64,000 nt of DNA, taken from an uncultured Paraprevotella sp. (lineage in GTDB: Bacteria; Bacteroidota; Bacteroidia; Bacteroidales; Bacteroidaceae). The stretch spans positions 1 through 64,000 of the forward strand of contig CALULT010000004.1 in assembly GCA_944321565.1 (NCBI GenBank), written 5' to 3'. Both the position numbers and the translations under genes were made by a program. The notes below the pieces were generated by a model, which was given only the letters and a program-made list of their open reading frames with translations, did no database searches and had not been told where the DNA came from. Of the stretch, positions 44,845-54,163 are shown piece by piece; position 1 is the stretch's first letter; each line of letters begins with the position of its first letter.

Positions 44845-44918
44845 AATAAGATATGCAGTAAATGCAATTTCATAACCACAAAGGAGACGCTCTTCGACGC
44901 TTCGGCAAACGCCACGGT

Positions 44919-44949
44919 GCAAAATTACGTAAATCCCTTGAGGGTGGCA
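44919..44949 (-). promoter_or_regulatory. Candidate promoter reading into the structured region
   Basis: On the minus strand, TTGC (44946-44949), 19 bases, then TAATTTTG (44919-44926). No gene starts directly downstream until 44602, so the transcript would first cover the imperfect stem at 44719-44844 and then the leucine-rich repeat gene. Confidence 0.5.
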
Positions 44950-44990
44950 ACTATTTTTGTATGAAAAATAGATTCCTCATTCAGTTTGGC

Positions 44991-45458
44991 TCAATATTCG
45001 GTCTTGTCCGTCGTTTCTGCCCACAACTCAAAAGCCGCGATGGCTTCTTCGGGAAGCAGGTTTTCCATCGCCTTTTGGCGTTTCTCGCGTGGCAAGGCCA
45101 GTTCGTCGTAGATGAACGAGTCGTCGAAGCCGATGGTTGCGGCATCGGTTTTATCGTTGCCGTAGTATATCTTGTCGATATGCGCCCAATAAATGGCACC
45201 CAGGCACATGGGACACGGTTCGCAGGAGGTGTAGATTTCGCATCCGCTCAGGTCGAAAGTGCCTAGCTGTCGGCAGGCTTCGCGGATGGCACTGACTTCG
45301 GCATGTGCCGTTGGGTCATGGTTGGCGGTCACGCGGTTGACACCTGTGGCAATGATTTTGTCATCTTTTACGATGACGGCTCCAAACGGGCCGCCTCCGT
45401 TTTTCACATTTTCGATGGAAAGCCTGATGGCTTCGCGCATGAATGCAGGATTTCTCAT
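44991..45458 (-). CDS. guaD: Guanine deaminase (nucleoside deaminase family)
   Basis: A 155-residue zinc deaminase of the cytidine/deoxycytidylate fold. HAEVSAIREAC holds the catalytic His-Ala-Glu, and SCEPCPMCLGAIYWA the zinc cysteines. The wording around both motifs matches GuaD of Bacillus-type guanine deaminases rather than TadA. It converts guanine to xanthine. It begins 12 bases after tamB and is probably cotranscribed with it. Confidence 0.87.
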   Translation of the reverse strand: MRNPAFMREAIRLSIENVKNGGGPFGAVIVKDDKIIATGVNRVTANHDPTAHAEVSAIREACRQLGTFDLSGCEIYTSCEPCPMCLGAIYWAHIDKIYYGNDKTDAATIGFDDSFIYDELALPREKRQKAMENLLPEEAIAAFELWAETTDKTEY

Positions 45459-45470
45459 GGTTTACAGTTT

Positions 45471-48400
45471 TTAAGGGTTGACGGATTGTGTTTCTTTCTC
45501 CCCGCGTCTTTTCTTGGGGACAAGCGCGCGGAATATGTCCCGCCACGAATTGAAGTCGCGTTTCAGGCCTATGCCTATGCCTTGCGTGGTGATGGACGAT
45601 TTGGTGAAGTAGCGGTCATTGGTTTTGCTGTAGGCTTTCAGGCTTACGTTTCCACTGGGGGTGAGCAACCATTGCACGTCGAAATCGCCGATGAAATTGC
45701 TTGTCGTGGTGGTATTGTCGCGATAGCCGAAGTTGCCATTGATGAGCAGGCGGTTGTTCAGCAGGCGTCCCGAAAGCAGGCCTTCCACGTCCATGTCGCT
45801 CCAACCCACTTCGCCGGTGCTGAGGTTGGTGCCGATATTCCAATTGCTGTTGTTTCCGAGGATGTTGGAGAACATTTGGTTGAGCTGCCCGCTCAGGGTT
45901 GACGAGAGCAGCGATTTCATGGCCACGGACGATTGGCTTTGTTCCGTGTTGTTATAGTCATACGTGTAGAAGCGGCCGATGCCGAGAAGGTAAATCACTT
46001 GCATGTTTTTTTCTTCTTCGGTGCTGATGAGGCTGCGCACCATCTGTTTTTCGTCCTCGTTCACATTAGGCAGGTCAAAGTCAAATCCGATTTGCGGGGC
46101 TTGCGCCTTGCCTGTGAGGTTCATCAGGCAATTCACCCGCACATTGTTTTGGCTGAATGTGGAGCCTGCACTCAGGTCGTTCAGCGATACGGAGGGCACG
46201 GTATATACGGCTTGCAGGTTGAGGTCGGCCTCGACGGGAATTCCTCCGAAGATGATGGTGCCCCCGGGGTTGAACGTGAAGTCTTTCCGGATGACATCTT
46301 GCAAGGAGAGTTTATAGACGCCGTGGTCCACGGTGTATGTGCCATACATCGTGAAATCCCCTTTGTTGTAGAAGTTGGCCCTGATGTTGCCATGGCCGTT
46401 CAATGCGATGTAATCCCCGGCACGTGGATCCATGAGGATTTTCATCGTTGCGGCCGGAGTCAAATCCAGTTGGAAGCTGATGCGCATGTCCGATTCCGGT
46501 TCCGGCGGTGTGCCTGCCGTTTCTGATGATGCGGACGCGCTTATGCTGTGGTTGCAGCTTTTGTATGTGATGAATTGGTTGTCGGTCAACGTCGTGGGGG
46601 AGGATAAGTTATAAGAGAATACCGTGCCGGCTTCGGGGCGGGCATTGATGTGGATGTTCAGGTTTCCCGGATAACCGTTAAATCCGATACGGCCGGTGGC
46701 GTAGGCTGTGCCGCAGAAAACTTCATCGCCGAAATCTTTTATGTCGTATCCTAATACGTTATAAGCGTCGATGTCGAACTGGTAGTTCAGGTTGGAAAGG
46801 TGGGTGTGGCGGAGTTCGCCGTTGACGAGGGCGTAGTGTGCGTCGTAGCCTGGTGCTCCCTGTGGGTCATACACCCTAGTGTCGCGGAAATAGATGTGGT
46901 CGGGGCGCAGGATGATGGAGTCGTTGATGAGCCGGTATTCTACGCCCGTGGCATCCACTGTCGTGCTGGCTTCGCTGACAAGCATGTCTCCTTCGAGGTT
47001 GATGCCCTTGAACGGGCCGAAGACACGTGTCCATCCCGAGGCGCGGCCTTGCAGGTCGGTGAAGATTCCTTCCGTATATTTATTAAGGAATGACAGGTCT
47101 ATGTTTTGTGTGCGGATGAGCAGGTCGATGCCGCCTTTTGGGGGGGCACCGATGCGTATGTTGCCGTTCACTTGCGTTGTGCTTTGATGGTCGGGGTCGG
47201 CGATGTGGGCGTCAAGGAAAACGGAGTTCTCGTCCTTGCTCCATCCGCCGTGCACTGCCATGTTGCCAAGGTAGGCATCGTTGAACGTGAAGTTGTTCAC
47301 TTGCAGCCGTGCGTCGAACGCGGGGCTTTTCATCAGCCGGGTGCCGTAAGCTTTTCCCGTGGCCTGCCCGGTGAAGTCCACGGTATGAAAATTGATGATG
47401 TTGAAGATATATTCCAGGTTGATGTCTTTCAGGTCGGCTGTCAGTGTGTCGCCTTCTTGTGCCGACACATTGCCGTTCAGGACAAGGTGGCGGTCGCCTT
47501 GGTCTATTTTGAAATTGTCAATGTGTATTTTTCCTGGTTGGGCGTGTATGTGTGAGGCATATACGTTCCAGGCAGAGTCATTGACGATGATTCGTGACGG
47601 GTTGAAGCTGACGTCAGTGAGCATGCGTTTCTCTGCGTCGAGCGAGAAGCTGGTAAGGGCGGATATGGTTCCTTTATATGCTTTTTCTCCGTGGTTGGTC
47701 CATTCTATACGAGTGTGGATGTTGTCGTGGGCGGCTTGGGCCTGCAGATGGAAGTTCACAGGGCTTTTGCCGATTTGTTTTTGGAAGTTGACGGTGCAGG
47801 CGATGGAGTCTTCCAACAGTCCCGCCAACATCGTGACGCGGGAAAACTGTTGCCCGCTGTATTCAATGGACGGAATGGATGCATTGAAGTCAAATTCATT
47901 CGTTTGGCTATTGAGATAGCCATTGAAATGTGCTGGTTCGTGGACATACAAGGGAATGCCGAGGAGCTTTTCCAGGGGCTCGACATTATTGATGTGCATG
48001 GACAGCATCACTTCGTCTTGTGAATCCTTCTTGATTTGCGGCATTTTGACAAAGGTGGGGATATAGCGGTGGAGCAACCTTCTGCCATGTGCCATAAGAG
48101 TGCCTATCTTGAATGTCCCTGCCATTTCGGTTTGCAGGAAATCGCTTTGGACGGAAAGCTTGCGCCGTCCGGATTCTTCTGAGGCCATTAGGGTCACGGG
48201 GCCGGTGGCATATTGCCCGTCGGGCGAATCCATCGTGAAATTCCGGATAGCCACTGTGCCGTCCAAATCTTCTATGTCGTTGCCTTGGAAGTCGGCTTCG
48301 ACATTGCCTTGGAATGTAGTCCCGGCATATTTCGATGTCAAGTTAAGTGCGTGTGGACTGAAGTGCCCGACAGACAGGTTTCCTTTGATGTATGGCATGG

Positions 48401-49859
48401 GGGCTTCCAAGCTGAAAGCCCCTTTTGCTGCGAGGGCGATATAGGGGTCGTTAATGGCAAGGTTTCCGTCAAAACCTCCATTGCGGTATGTCGCGTCCAG
48501 CGATATGTCGCTGTAGTCATGATGGTTATAGTGAAACTGATGGATGTTTCCATTGACGGTAATCCAGGGACGGCCATTCCGTTTGAGCCATCCCTTTCCT
48601 TTGAGGTCAAATGCAGTCGTTCCCAGCTTGTCTTCTTTCCCTAATAATTTCCCTATCAATAACCTGCCGCTGTTGATGTCGGCCTCGAAGCGGTTGTTGT
48701 CCGTTAGTTTTCCGGACAAATCAAGAGAACCGACGTTTGTGTGTAATGAAAAGTCTGTGGCTATGCGTCCTTGCGTAAAAGAAACGAAGCCTTCCCCCTT
48801 GACTTTGCCTATGGCAAGTAGCAGCCCGGTGAGCTTTTTTCGGGCTTTTCCTTTTAGCCCTTCCGTGATTCCCCGGATGCCTTCATTGTCAATCTGTAAA
48901 TCGCGGATACGGGATAGGATGGACAGCTGTTCTTTGTCCCTCAGGTTGTTGGCCGTCAAAGGGGCGTCAAACTGAATGGTTTGGTCTTTGGTGTGGATAT
49001 GCAGTCGGCTGACTTGGATTTTGTCAAGAGTGCCGTTCATCTCGGCTTCAAAACATAAGGGCAACAGTTCGGCGAATGGTTCGGCTTGACGCAGTGCAGG
49101 AAGAAGTGGCGTAAAGTCGCAGGCGGAGAGCGAGCCCTTTTCGATGCCTCCTTGGAAGCTCACATCGTGGAATTCCATGTTTTTGCCGGATGTTGTTTTC
49201 CCGCGTTGGTAATTCAGCGTGAGTGGGGAGAATGTCAGGCGGGAATGGGGCAGTTCGATGTCGAAGTCTTCCACCACGGCTTTTTCTTTTCCCGCCGTGA
49301 CTTTGAATGCCAATTGTTTCAGTGCCAGTCCCGATTGTTCTTCAAATGCGAGTTTTTTGAGCCTCAGGTTCAAAGAATCTTTTGAATAGTACTTCAGGGA
49401 GAGCGTGGCACTGATATGATCCAAGGCGATGTGTGAAGGGTTGAAGCGTCCTGGTGTGGGAGGTTGGTCGAATTCGTCCCATGTCAGTCTTCCTCTCCTA
49501 ATCAAAACGGAGTTGATGCGGAGGTCTGGGGTGCCGGAAGACTTCTTGTTGCTGGAGAATGCATCGATGAGAAATTGGAAATTGGGTGATTCACCTTTCT
49601 TTTGGCGGTAAAGGTTGATGTCGAACCCATAGAGTTGGATGTTCGAAATGGATATTTTCCCGTGCAGCAACGCCGACAGTTCCATTTTCGCAGATAGACG
49701 GTACGCTTTCAGCAAGTTCTTGCCTTTTTGGTCCTTGACTGAAACATGATCCAGGATGATGCGGTTGAAATACCCGAAATCCACTCGGCCGACAGACACT
49801 TCAGCTTGGAGCACGTTTTCCAAAACATCAGTAACAATCAATGTCGCTCCACGTTGCAC
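45471..49859 (-). CDS. tamB: TamB-family translocation/assembly module protein (DUF490)
   Basis: A protein of at least 1462 residues with the long beta-helical AsmA/TamB architecture. The C-terminal TamB domain includes GNGHGNIRANFYNKGDFTMYG, GGTIIFGGIPVEADLNLQAVY and LSSTLSGQLNQMFSN. TamB proteins bridge the periplasm and take part in outer-membrane protein or lipid delivery. The in-frame GTG at 49859 gives no membrane anchor. The same frame stays open upstream and encodes one (IFRIIAGIVIGGYLLLIALL), but it has no usual start codon; an ATG at 49957 (MRA) is one base out of frame. The true gene probably runs from 49957 with a one-base deletion near the GCGCGC at 49951-49956, or the sequence has an error there. 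Confidence 0.88.
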   Translation of the reverse strand: MQRGATLIVTDVLENVLQAEVSVGRVDFGYFNRIILDHVSVKDQKGKNLLKAYRLSAKMELSALLHGKISISNIQLYGFDINLYRQKKGESPNFQFLIDAFSSNKKSSGTPDLRINSVLIRRGRLTWDEFDQPPTPGRFNPSHIALDHISATLSLKYYSKDSLNLRLKKLAFEEQSGLALKQLAFKVTAGKEKAVVEDFDIELPHSRLTFSPLTLNYQRGKTTSGKNMEFHDVSFQGGIEKGSLSACDFTPLLPALRQAEPFAELLPLCFEAEMNGTLDKIQVSRLHIHTKDQTIQFDAPLTANNLRDKEQLSILSRIRDLQIDNEGIRGITEGLKGKARKKLTGLLLAIGKVKGEGFVSFTQGRIATDFSLHTNVGSLDLSGKLTDNNRFEADINSGRLLIGKLLGKEDKLGTTAFDLKGKGWLKRNGRPWITVNGNIHQFHYNHHDYSDISLDATYRNGGFDGNLAINDPYIALAAKGAFSLEAPMPYIKGNLSVGHFSPHALNLTSKYAGTTFQGNVEADFQGNDIEDLDGTVAIRNFTMDSPDGQYATGPVTLMASEESGRRKLSVQSDFLQTEMAGTFKIGTLMAHGRRLLHRYIPTFVKMPQIKKDSQDEVMLSMHINNVEPLEKLLGIPLYVHEPAHFNGYLNSQTNEFDFNASIPSIEYSGQQFSRVTMLAGLLEDSIACTVNFQKQIGKSPVNFHLQAQAAHDNIHTRIEWTNHGEKAYKGTISALTSFSLDAEKRMLTDVSFNPSRIIVNDSAWNVYASHIHAQPGKIHIDNFKIDQGDRHLVLNGNVSAQEGDTLTADLKDINLEYIFNIINFHTVDFTGQATGKAYGTRLMKSPAFDARLQVNNFTFNDAYLGNMAVHGGWSKDENSVFLDAHIADPDHQSTTQVNGNIRIGAPPKGGIDLLIRTQNIDLSFLNKYTEGIFTDLQGRASGWTRVFGPFKGINLEGDMLVSEASTTVDATGVEYRLINDSIILRPDHIYFRDTRVYDPQGAPGYDAHYALVNGELRHTHLSNLNYQFDIDAYNVLGYDIKDFGDEVFCGTAYATGRIGFNGYPGNLNIHINARPEAGTVFSYNLSSPTTLTDNQFITYKSCNHSISASASSETAGTPPEPESDMRISFQLDLTPAATMKILMDPRAGDYIALNGHGNIRANFYNKGDFTMYGTYTVDHGVYKLSLQDVIRKDFTFNPGGTIIFGGIPVEADLNLQAVYTVPSVSLNDLSAGSTFSQNNVRVNCLMNLTGKAQAPQIGFDFDLPNVNEDEKQMVRSLISTEEEKNMQVIYLLGIGRFYTYDYNNTEQSQSSVAMKSLLSSTLSGQLNQMFSNILGNNSNWNIGTNLSTGEVGWSDMDVEGLLSGRLLNNRLLINGNFGYRDNTTTTSNFIGDFDVQWLLTPSGNVSLKAYSKTNDRYFTKSSITTQGIGIGLKRDFNSWRDIFRALVPKKRRGEKETQSVNP

Positions 49860-50019
49860 GGCCGGAATGTGGAGTAGGGCAATTAAAAGCAGGTAGCCTC
49901 CAATGACTATGCCTGCAATGATTCTGAATATTTTCCTTAGTCTTTTGATGCGCGCATGATTTATCCGACAAATTTAGTATTTTCTTTTTAGATTTCTTCA
50001 CTTTGTCATATTTTTAATG

Positions 50020-50027
50020 TAATTTTG
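50020..50027 (+). promoter_or_regulatory. -7 promoter element of the nqr operon
   Basis: TAATTTTG matches TAnnTTTG and lies 42 bases before the nqrA ATG. The -33 box is not well conserved: a TTTG occurs only 14 bases upstream and TTTC 23 bases upstream. Confidence 0.55.
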
Positions 50028-50068
50028 CCCTGTTTTTAAAGACAACCAAATTTAATTAATCCTATTAT

Positions 50069-51418
50069 ATGGCAAATGTAATTAAATTACGCAAGGGCCT
50101 TGACGTGAACCTCAAGGGCCAGGCTGCCAAGGAGGTGTTTGACGTGGAGAGTCCGGGCGTTTTCGCGCTGATGCCGGATGATTTCACGGGGACAAAACCC
50201 AAGGTAGTGGTCAAGGAGGGCGATGCGGTTAAGGTGGGGGATGCTTTATTTGTAGATAAGGTGCGCCCTGAAGTGAAGTTTGTCTCTCCCGTGAGCGGGA
50301 AAGTGACGTTGGTGGAGCGTGGCGACCGTCGTAAGGTGTTGACGGTGCGCGTGGCGGCTGATGCCCAACAGCAGTATGTGGATTTCGGAAAGAAGAATCT
50401 GGAACAGATGACGGCACAGGACGTGAAGGACACGCTCTTGGAGACTGGTTTGTTCGGTTTCTTCAAACAGCGTCCCTATGACGTGGTTCCCGATCCGTCG
50501 GTGTCTCCGAAGGCAATCTTCGTATCGGCTTTCAATTCCATGCCATTGGCTGCTGATTTCGAGTATGTGTTGAAAGGGCGTGAGGCTGATTTCCAAACAG
50601 GATTGGATGCTTTGGCCAAAATGGCGAAGACTTACCTCGGAGTGAGTGCTAAACAGGCGGCTCCGGCATTGACCGCAGCCAAGAATGTGACAGTGAATGT
50701 GTTCGACGGGCCGGCTCCGGCAGGAAACGTGGGTGTGCAAATCAACCATATCAATCCGGTGAACAAGGGGGAGACCGTTTGGACGCTTGGCGCGGAAGAA
50801 GTGATTTTCGTGGGGCATTTGTTCAACACGGGCAAGCTTGACTTCACACGTCTTGTGGCATTTGCCGGCTCGGAAGTGAAGCAGCCCGCTTATTGCCGCA
50901 TGACGGTAGGGCAGCAATTGTCCACTTTGGTGAAAGGCCGCGTGTCGGAAGGCCGCACCTTGCGCGTCATCAGCGGCAACGTGATGACGGGCGTGAAGAC
51001 TACGGCCGACGGTTTCTTGGGTGCGCATGCCACAGAGGTGAATGTGATTCCGGAAGGTGACGACGTGCATGAAATGTTCGGTTGGATTATGCCGCGTTTC
51101 AGCGACTATTCTTCCAGCCGCGCTTATTGCAGCTGGCTCTTCGGCAAGAAGGCGTATGCGTTGGATGCCCGCGTGAAGGGCGGTGAGCGTCACATGATCA
51201 TGTCCGGCGAATACGACCGCGTGTTCCCGATGGACATTTTTCCGGAGCAATTGGTGAAAGCCATCATCACGGGCGACATCGACCGCATGGAAGCTTTGGG
51301 CATTTACGAAGTGGCTCCCGAGGACTTTGCCCTCTGCGAGTTCGTGGATTCTTCGAAACTCGAAGTGCAGCGCATCGTCCGCGAAGGATTGGACATGCTT
51401 CGCAAGGAGATGGCTTAA
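50069..51418 (+). CDS. nqrA: Na+-translocating NADH:quinone reductase subunit A
   Basis: A 449-residue cytoplasmic-side subunit of Na+-NQR. The N-terminus VIKLRKGLDVNLKGQAAKEV and the segment KVKFVSPVSGKV-like (VKFVSPVSGKVTLVERGDRR) are typical of NqrA. MPRFSDYSSSRAYCSWLFGK and FPMDIFPEQLVKAIITGDI near the C-terminus also match. There is no membrane segment. It is the first gene of a six-gene operon in the standard A-F order, with a leader of about 40 bases. Confidence 0.96.
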   Translation: MANVIKLRKGLDVNLKGQAAKEVFDVESPGVFALMPDDFTGTKPKVVVKEGDAVKVGDALFVDKVRPEVKFVSPVSGKVTLVERGDRRKVLTVRVAADAQQQYVDFGKKNLEQMTAQDVKDTLLETGLFGFFKQRPYDVVPDPSVSPKAIFVSAFNSMPLAADFEYVLKGREADFQTGLDALAKMAKTYLGVSAKQAAPALTAAKNVTVNVFDGPAPAGNVGVQINHINPVNKGETVWTLGAEEVIFVGHLFNTGKLDFTRLVAFAGSEVKQPAYCRMTVGQQLSTLVKGRVSEGRTLRVISGNVMTGVKTTADGFLGAHATEVNVIPEGDDVHEMFGWIMPRFSDYSSSRAYCSWLFGKKAYALDARVKGGERHMIMSGEYDRVFPMDIFPEQLVKAIITGDIDRMEALGIYEVAPEDFALCEFVDSSKLEVQRIVREGLDMLRKEMA

Positions 51419-51448
51419 ATATGTTTCATCGCTAAATAGATAATAATA

Positions 51449-52615
51449 ATGAATGCGTTAAGAAAATATCTGGATAAGATAAAGCCTTCTTTTGAGGAAG
51501 GGGGCAAGCTTCACGCTTTCCGCTCGGTGTTCGAAGGGTTCGAGTCTTTCCTGTTCGTGCCCAATGCCACGTCGAAGTCGGGAGTGAACGTGCATGATGC
51601 GATTGACAGCAAGCGCATCATGATATTTGTGGTTATCGCGTTGATGCCGGCGCTTTTGTTCGGCATGTATAACATTGGTTACCAAAACTATACGGCGGCC
51701 GGAGTGGACGGCACGTTTTGGGAAATGTTCGGCTTCGGCTTGCTGGCCGTGCTGCCCAAGATTATTGTTTCCTATATCGTCGGCCTTGGTATCGAGTTCA
51801 TTGTGGCCCAGTGGAAGCATGAGGAAATTCAGGAAGGCTACTTGGTCACGGGTATGCTTGTGCCGATGATTGTGCCGGTGGATTGCCCGTTGTGGATTAT
51901 CGCCATAGCCTGCGCTTTTGCCGTGATTTTCGCCAAGGAAATTTTCGGTGGCACGGGCATGAACATCTTCAACGTGGCGTTGATTACCCGCGCTTTCTTG
52001 TTCTTCGCTTATCCGACAGCCATGAGCGGCGATGCCTGCTGGGTGGCCAAGGAGAGCATTTGCGGACTGGGCAACGACCTGCCCGATGCTTTCACCATGG
52101 CTACTCCGCTCGGCGAGGTGGCTACGGGCACGGTGCCCGCTTTCTCTTGGGACCAGGTTTGGGGCTTCATCCCCGGTTCTATCGGTGAGACCAGCGTGGT
52201 GGCCATCGCCATCGGCGCGGTTATCCTCCTTTGGACGGGCATTGCCAGCTGGCGCACCATGTTGAGCGTCTTTGTCGGCGGTGCGTTGCTGGCTTGGATT
52301 TTCAACCAATGGGGTCCCGAAGGCAACGCCGGTGCCATGGTGCCGTGGTACCAGCATTTGGCATTGGGCGGCTTCTGCTTCGGTGCCGTGTTCATGGCTA
52401 CCGACCCGGTGACTTCCGCCCGCACGGTGCCCGGACAGTTCGTTTACGGCTTCCTCATCGGTGCCATGGCCATCATAATCCGTGTGCTCAATCCGGGCTA
52501 TCCCGAGGGCATGATGCTGGCCATCCTGTTGATGAACTTGTTCGCCCCGCTGATTGACTATTGTGTAATTCAGAATAATATCGACAAGCGCGCGAAACGT
52601 GCGATTAAAAAATAA
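51449..52615 (+). CDS. nqrB: Na+-translocating NADH:quinone reductase subunit B
   Basis: A 388-residue membrane subunit with about ten hydrophobic segments, forming part of the sodium channel. The segment DAFTMATPLGEVA near residue 213 corresponds to the flavinylation site, where FMN is attached to a threonine by ApbE. GMLVPMIVPVDCPLWIIAIA and TDPVTSARTVPGQFVYG are family landmarks. It starts 30 bases after nqrA. Confidence 0.95.
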   Translation: MNALRKYLDKIKPSFEEGGKLHAFRSVFEGFESFLFVPNATSKSGVNVHDAIDSKRIMIFVVIALMPALLFGMYNIGYQNYTAAGVDGTFWEMFGFGLLAVLPKIIVSYIVGLGIEFIVAQWKHEEIQEGYLVTGMLVPMIVPVDCPLWIIAIACAFAVIFAKEIFGGTGMNIFNVALITRAFLFFAYPTAMSGDACWVAKESICGLGNDLPDAFTMATPLGEVATGTVPAFSWDQVWGFIPGSIGETSVVAIAIGAVILLWTGIASWRTMLSVFVGGALLAWIFNQWGPEGNAGAMVPWYQHLALGGFCFGAVFMATDPVTSARTVPGQFVYGFLIGAMAIIIRVLNPGYPEGMMLAILLMNLFAPLIDYCVIQNNIDKRAKRAIKK

Positions 52616-52621
52616 GGAACT

Positions 52622-53482
52622 ATGGCTACAAAGAAATTCAAATGTAAAGTATGTGGCTACATACATGAGGGGGATGCCGCTCCCGAAAAATGTCCGGTGT
52701 GCCAGGCTCCCGCTTCCGAGTTCGAGGAAATCATGGAGGAAGGTGCCGATAAGCCTGCCAAAAAAGGACTGAACACGGACGGCAATACCTATACCATCAT
52801 ATATTCTTGCATCGTGGTGGTCATCGTGGCGTTTTTGTTGGCGTTCGTGTCCAAGGTGCTCGAGCCGCAGTCGATGGCCAATGTGCGCATTGACAAGAAG
52901 AGCCAGATTCTGGCTGCGTTGAATCTCCGTGATGTGGAAAAGGCCGATGTGGAGAAAACCTACAGCGAGGTTGTCGTGGCCGACGAAATCATAGACAAGG
53001 ACGGCAATGTGGTCAAGGACGGGAAGTCCAAAGACCAGGACGGTTTTGTCGTGGAAGACAAGAACATCTCGGACGAATGCCTTCCTTTATATGTCTGCGA
53101 AGTAAACGGCGAGACGAAATATGTCATTCCCGTGACGGGTAAAGGTCTGTGGGATGCCATTTGGGGCTATGTAGCCTTGAATGCGGACAAGAATACTGTC
53201 TATGGCGTGTATTTCACCCACAAGGGAGAAACTGCCGGCTTGGGTGCTTTGATTACCGAGTATGAAAAGTTCCAAAAGCAGTTTGAAGGCAAGAAACTGA
53301 TGAATGCCGACGGTTCTGCCGTGGCTCTGAGCGTAGTGAAGAAAGGCAAGACGGTCGTGGGGCTGGACGATGCCAACCGTTGCGACGCGCTGACAGGTGC
53401 CACGCTGACTACAAATGGCGTACACGCTATGTTGCAGGAATGCTTGTCCCGTTACATGACATTTTTAACGACTAACGAATAA
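52622..53482 (+). CDS. nqrC: Na+-translocating NADH:quinone reductase subunit C with N-terminal rubredoxin-like domain
   Basis: A 286-residue protein, about 50 longer than usual NqrC. Residues 1-40 form a rubredoxin-like iron site with two CxxC pairs: Cys8/Cys11 ([11 protein letters not shown]) and Cys24/Cys27 (CPVC), very like the C-terminal domain of rubrerythrin. A linker leads to the single membrane segment (about residues 58-76) and the periplasmic FMN domain. The flavin-bearing Thr261 lies in DALTGAT. The ATG at 52622 follows nqrB by six bases, and the rubredoxin part is in the same open frame without a stop, so the fusion is read directly from the sequence. The N-terminus of NqrC faces the cytoplasm, so the iron centre would too. 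Confidence 0.93.
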   Translation: MATKKFKCKVCGYIHEGDAAPEKCPVCQAPASEFEEIMEEGADKPAKKGLNTDGNTYTIIYSCIVVVIVAFLLAFVSKVLEPQSMANVRIDKKSQILAALNLRDVEKADVEKTYSEVVVADEIIDKDGNVVKDGKSKDQDGFVVEDKNISDECLPLYVCEVNGETKYVIPVTGKGLWDAIWGYVALNADKNTVYGVYFTHKGETAGLGALITEYEKFQKQFEGKKLMNADGSAVALSVVKKGKTVVGLDDANRCDALTGATLTTNGVHAMLQECLSRYMTFLTTNE

Positions 53483-53498
53483 TAAGGAGGCAAGAGAT

Positions 53499-54131
53499 AT
53501 GAGCAAGTTATTTTCTAAAGAGAACCGGGAAGTATTTACCGCCCCGCTTAATCTCGACAACCCGATTGCCGTGCAGGTGCTGGGTATCTGTTCCGCATTG
53601 GCGGTGACTTCGCAGATGCAGCCGGCCATTGTCATGGGACTTTCCGTGGCTGTGATTACGGCATTTTCCAATTTGATTATTTCACTTATCCGCAAGACCA
53701 TTCCCAACCGCATCCGCATCATTGTGCAGTTGGTCGTGGTGGCTGCGCTGGTGACCATCGTGAGCATGGTGCTTAAGGCTTTCGCCTACGACGTGAGCGT
53801 ACAGCTTTCTGTCTATGTCGGGCTGATTATCACCAACTGTATCCTGATGGGACGCCTTGAAGCGTTTGCCATGATGAACGGGCCGTGGGAAAGTTTCCTC
53901 GACGGTTTGGGCAACGGTTTGGGCTATGCGCTTGTGCTCGTCGTGGTGGGCACGGTGCGCGAGTTTTTGGGCAACGGCTCCTTGCTGGGCTTCCAGGTCA
54001 TTCCGCAGAGTTTCTACGACATGGGTTACATGAACAACGGCATGATGACGATGCCGGCCATGGCGCTGATTCTTCTGGGTTGCGTGATTTGGGTACACAG
54101 GGCCTATAATGAGAAAAAGGAAAAGAAGTAA
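53499..54131 (+). CDS. nqrD: Na+-translocating NADH:quinone reductase subunit D
   Basis: A 210-residue membrane subunit with six hydrophobic segments. LDNPIAVQVLGICSALAVTS near the N-terminus and VYVGLIITNCILMGRLEAFA with the cluster-ligand cysteine are typical. NqrD and NqrE together hold an Fe-S centre at mid-membrane. An AAGGAGG sequence precedes the ATG. It starts 16 bases after nqrC. Confidence 0.95.
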   Translation: MSKLFSKENREVFTAPLNLDNPIAVQVLGICSALAVTSQMQPAIVMGLSVAVITAFSNLIISLIRKTIPNRIRIIVQLVVVAALVTIVSMVLKAFAYDVSVQLSVYVGLIITNCILMGRLEAFAMMNGPWESFLDGLGNGLGYALVLVVVGTVREFLGNGSLLGFQVIPQSFYDMGYMNNGMMTMPAMALILLGCVIWVHRAYNEKKEKK

Positions 54132-54163
54132 ACGAACCACATCCTAAAACATAGAAAGACAAT

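Noticed and set aside
51458..52666. 402-residue minus-strand frame opposite nqrB
   Set aside because: Shadow of nqrB; His/Gln/Arg-rich composition without hydrophobic core and no domain.
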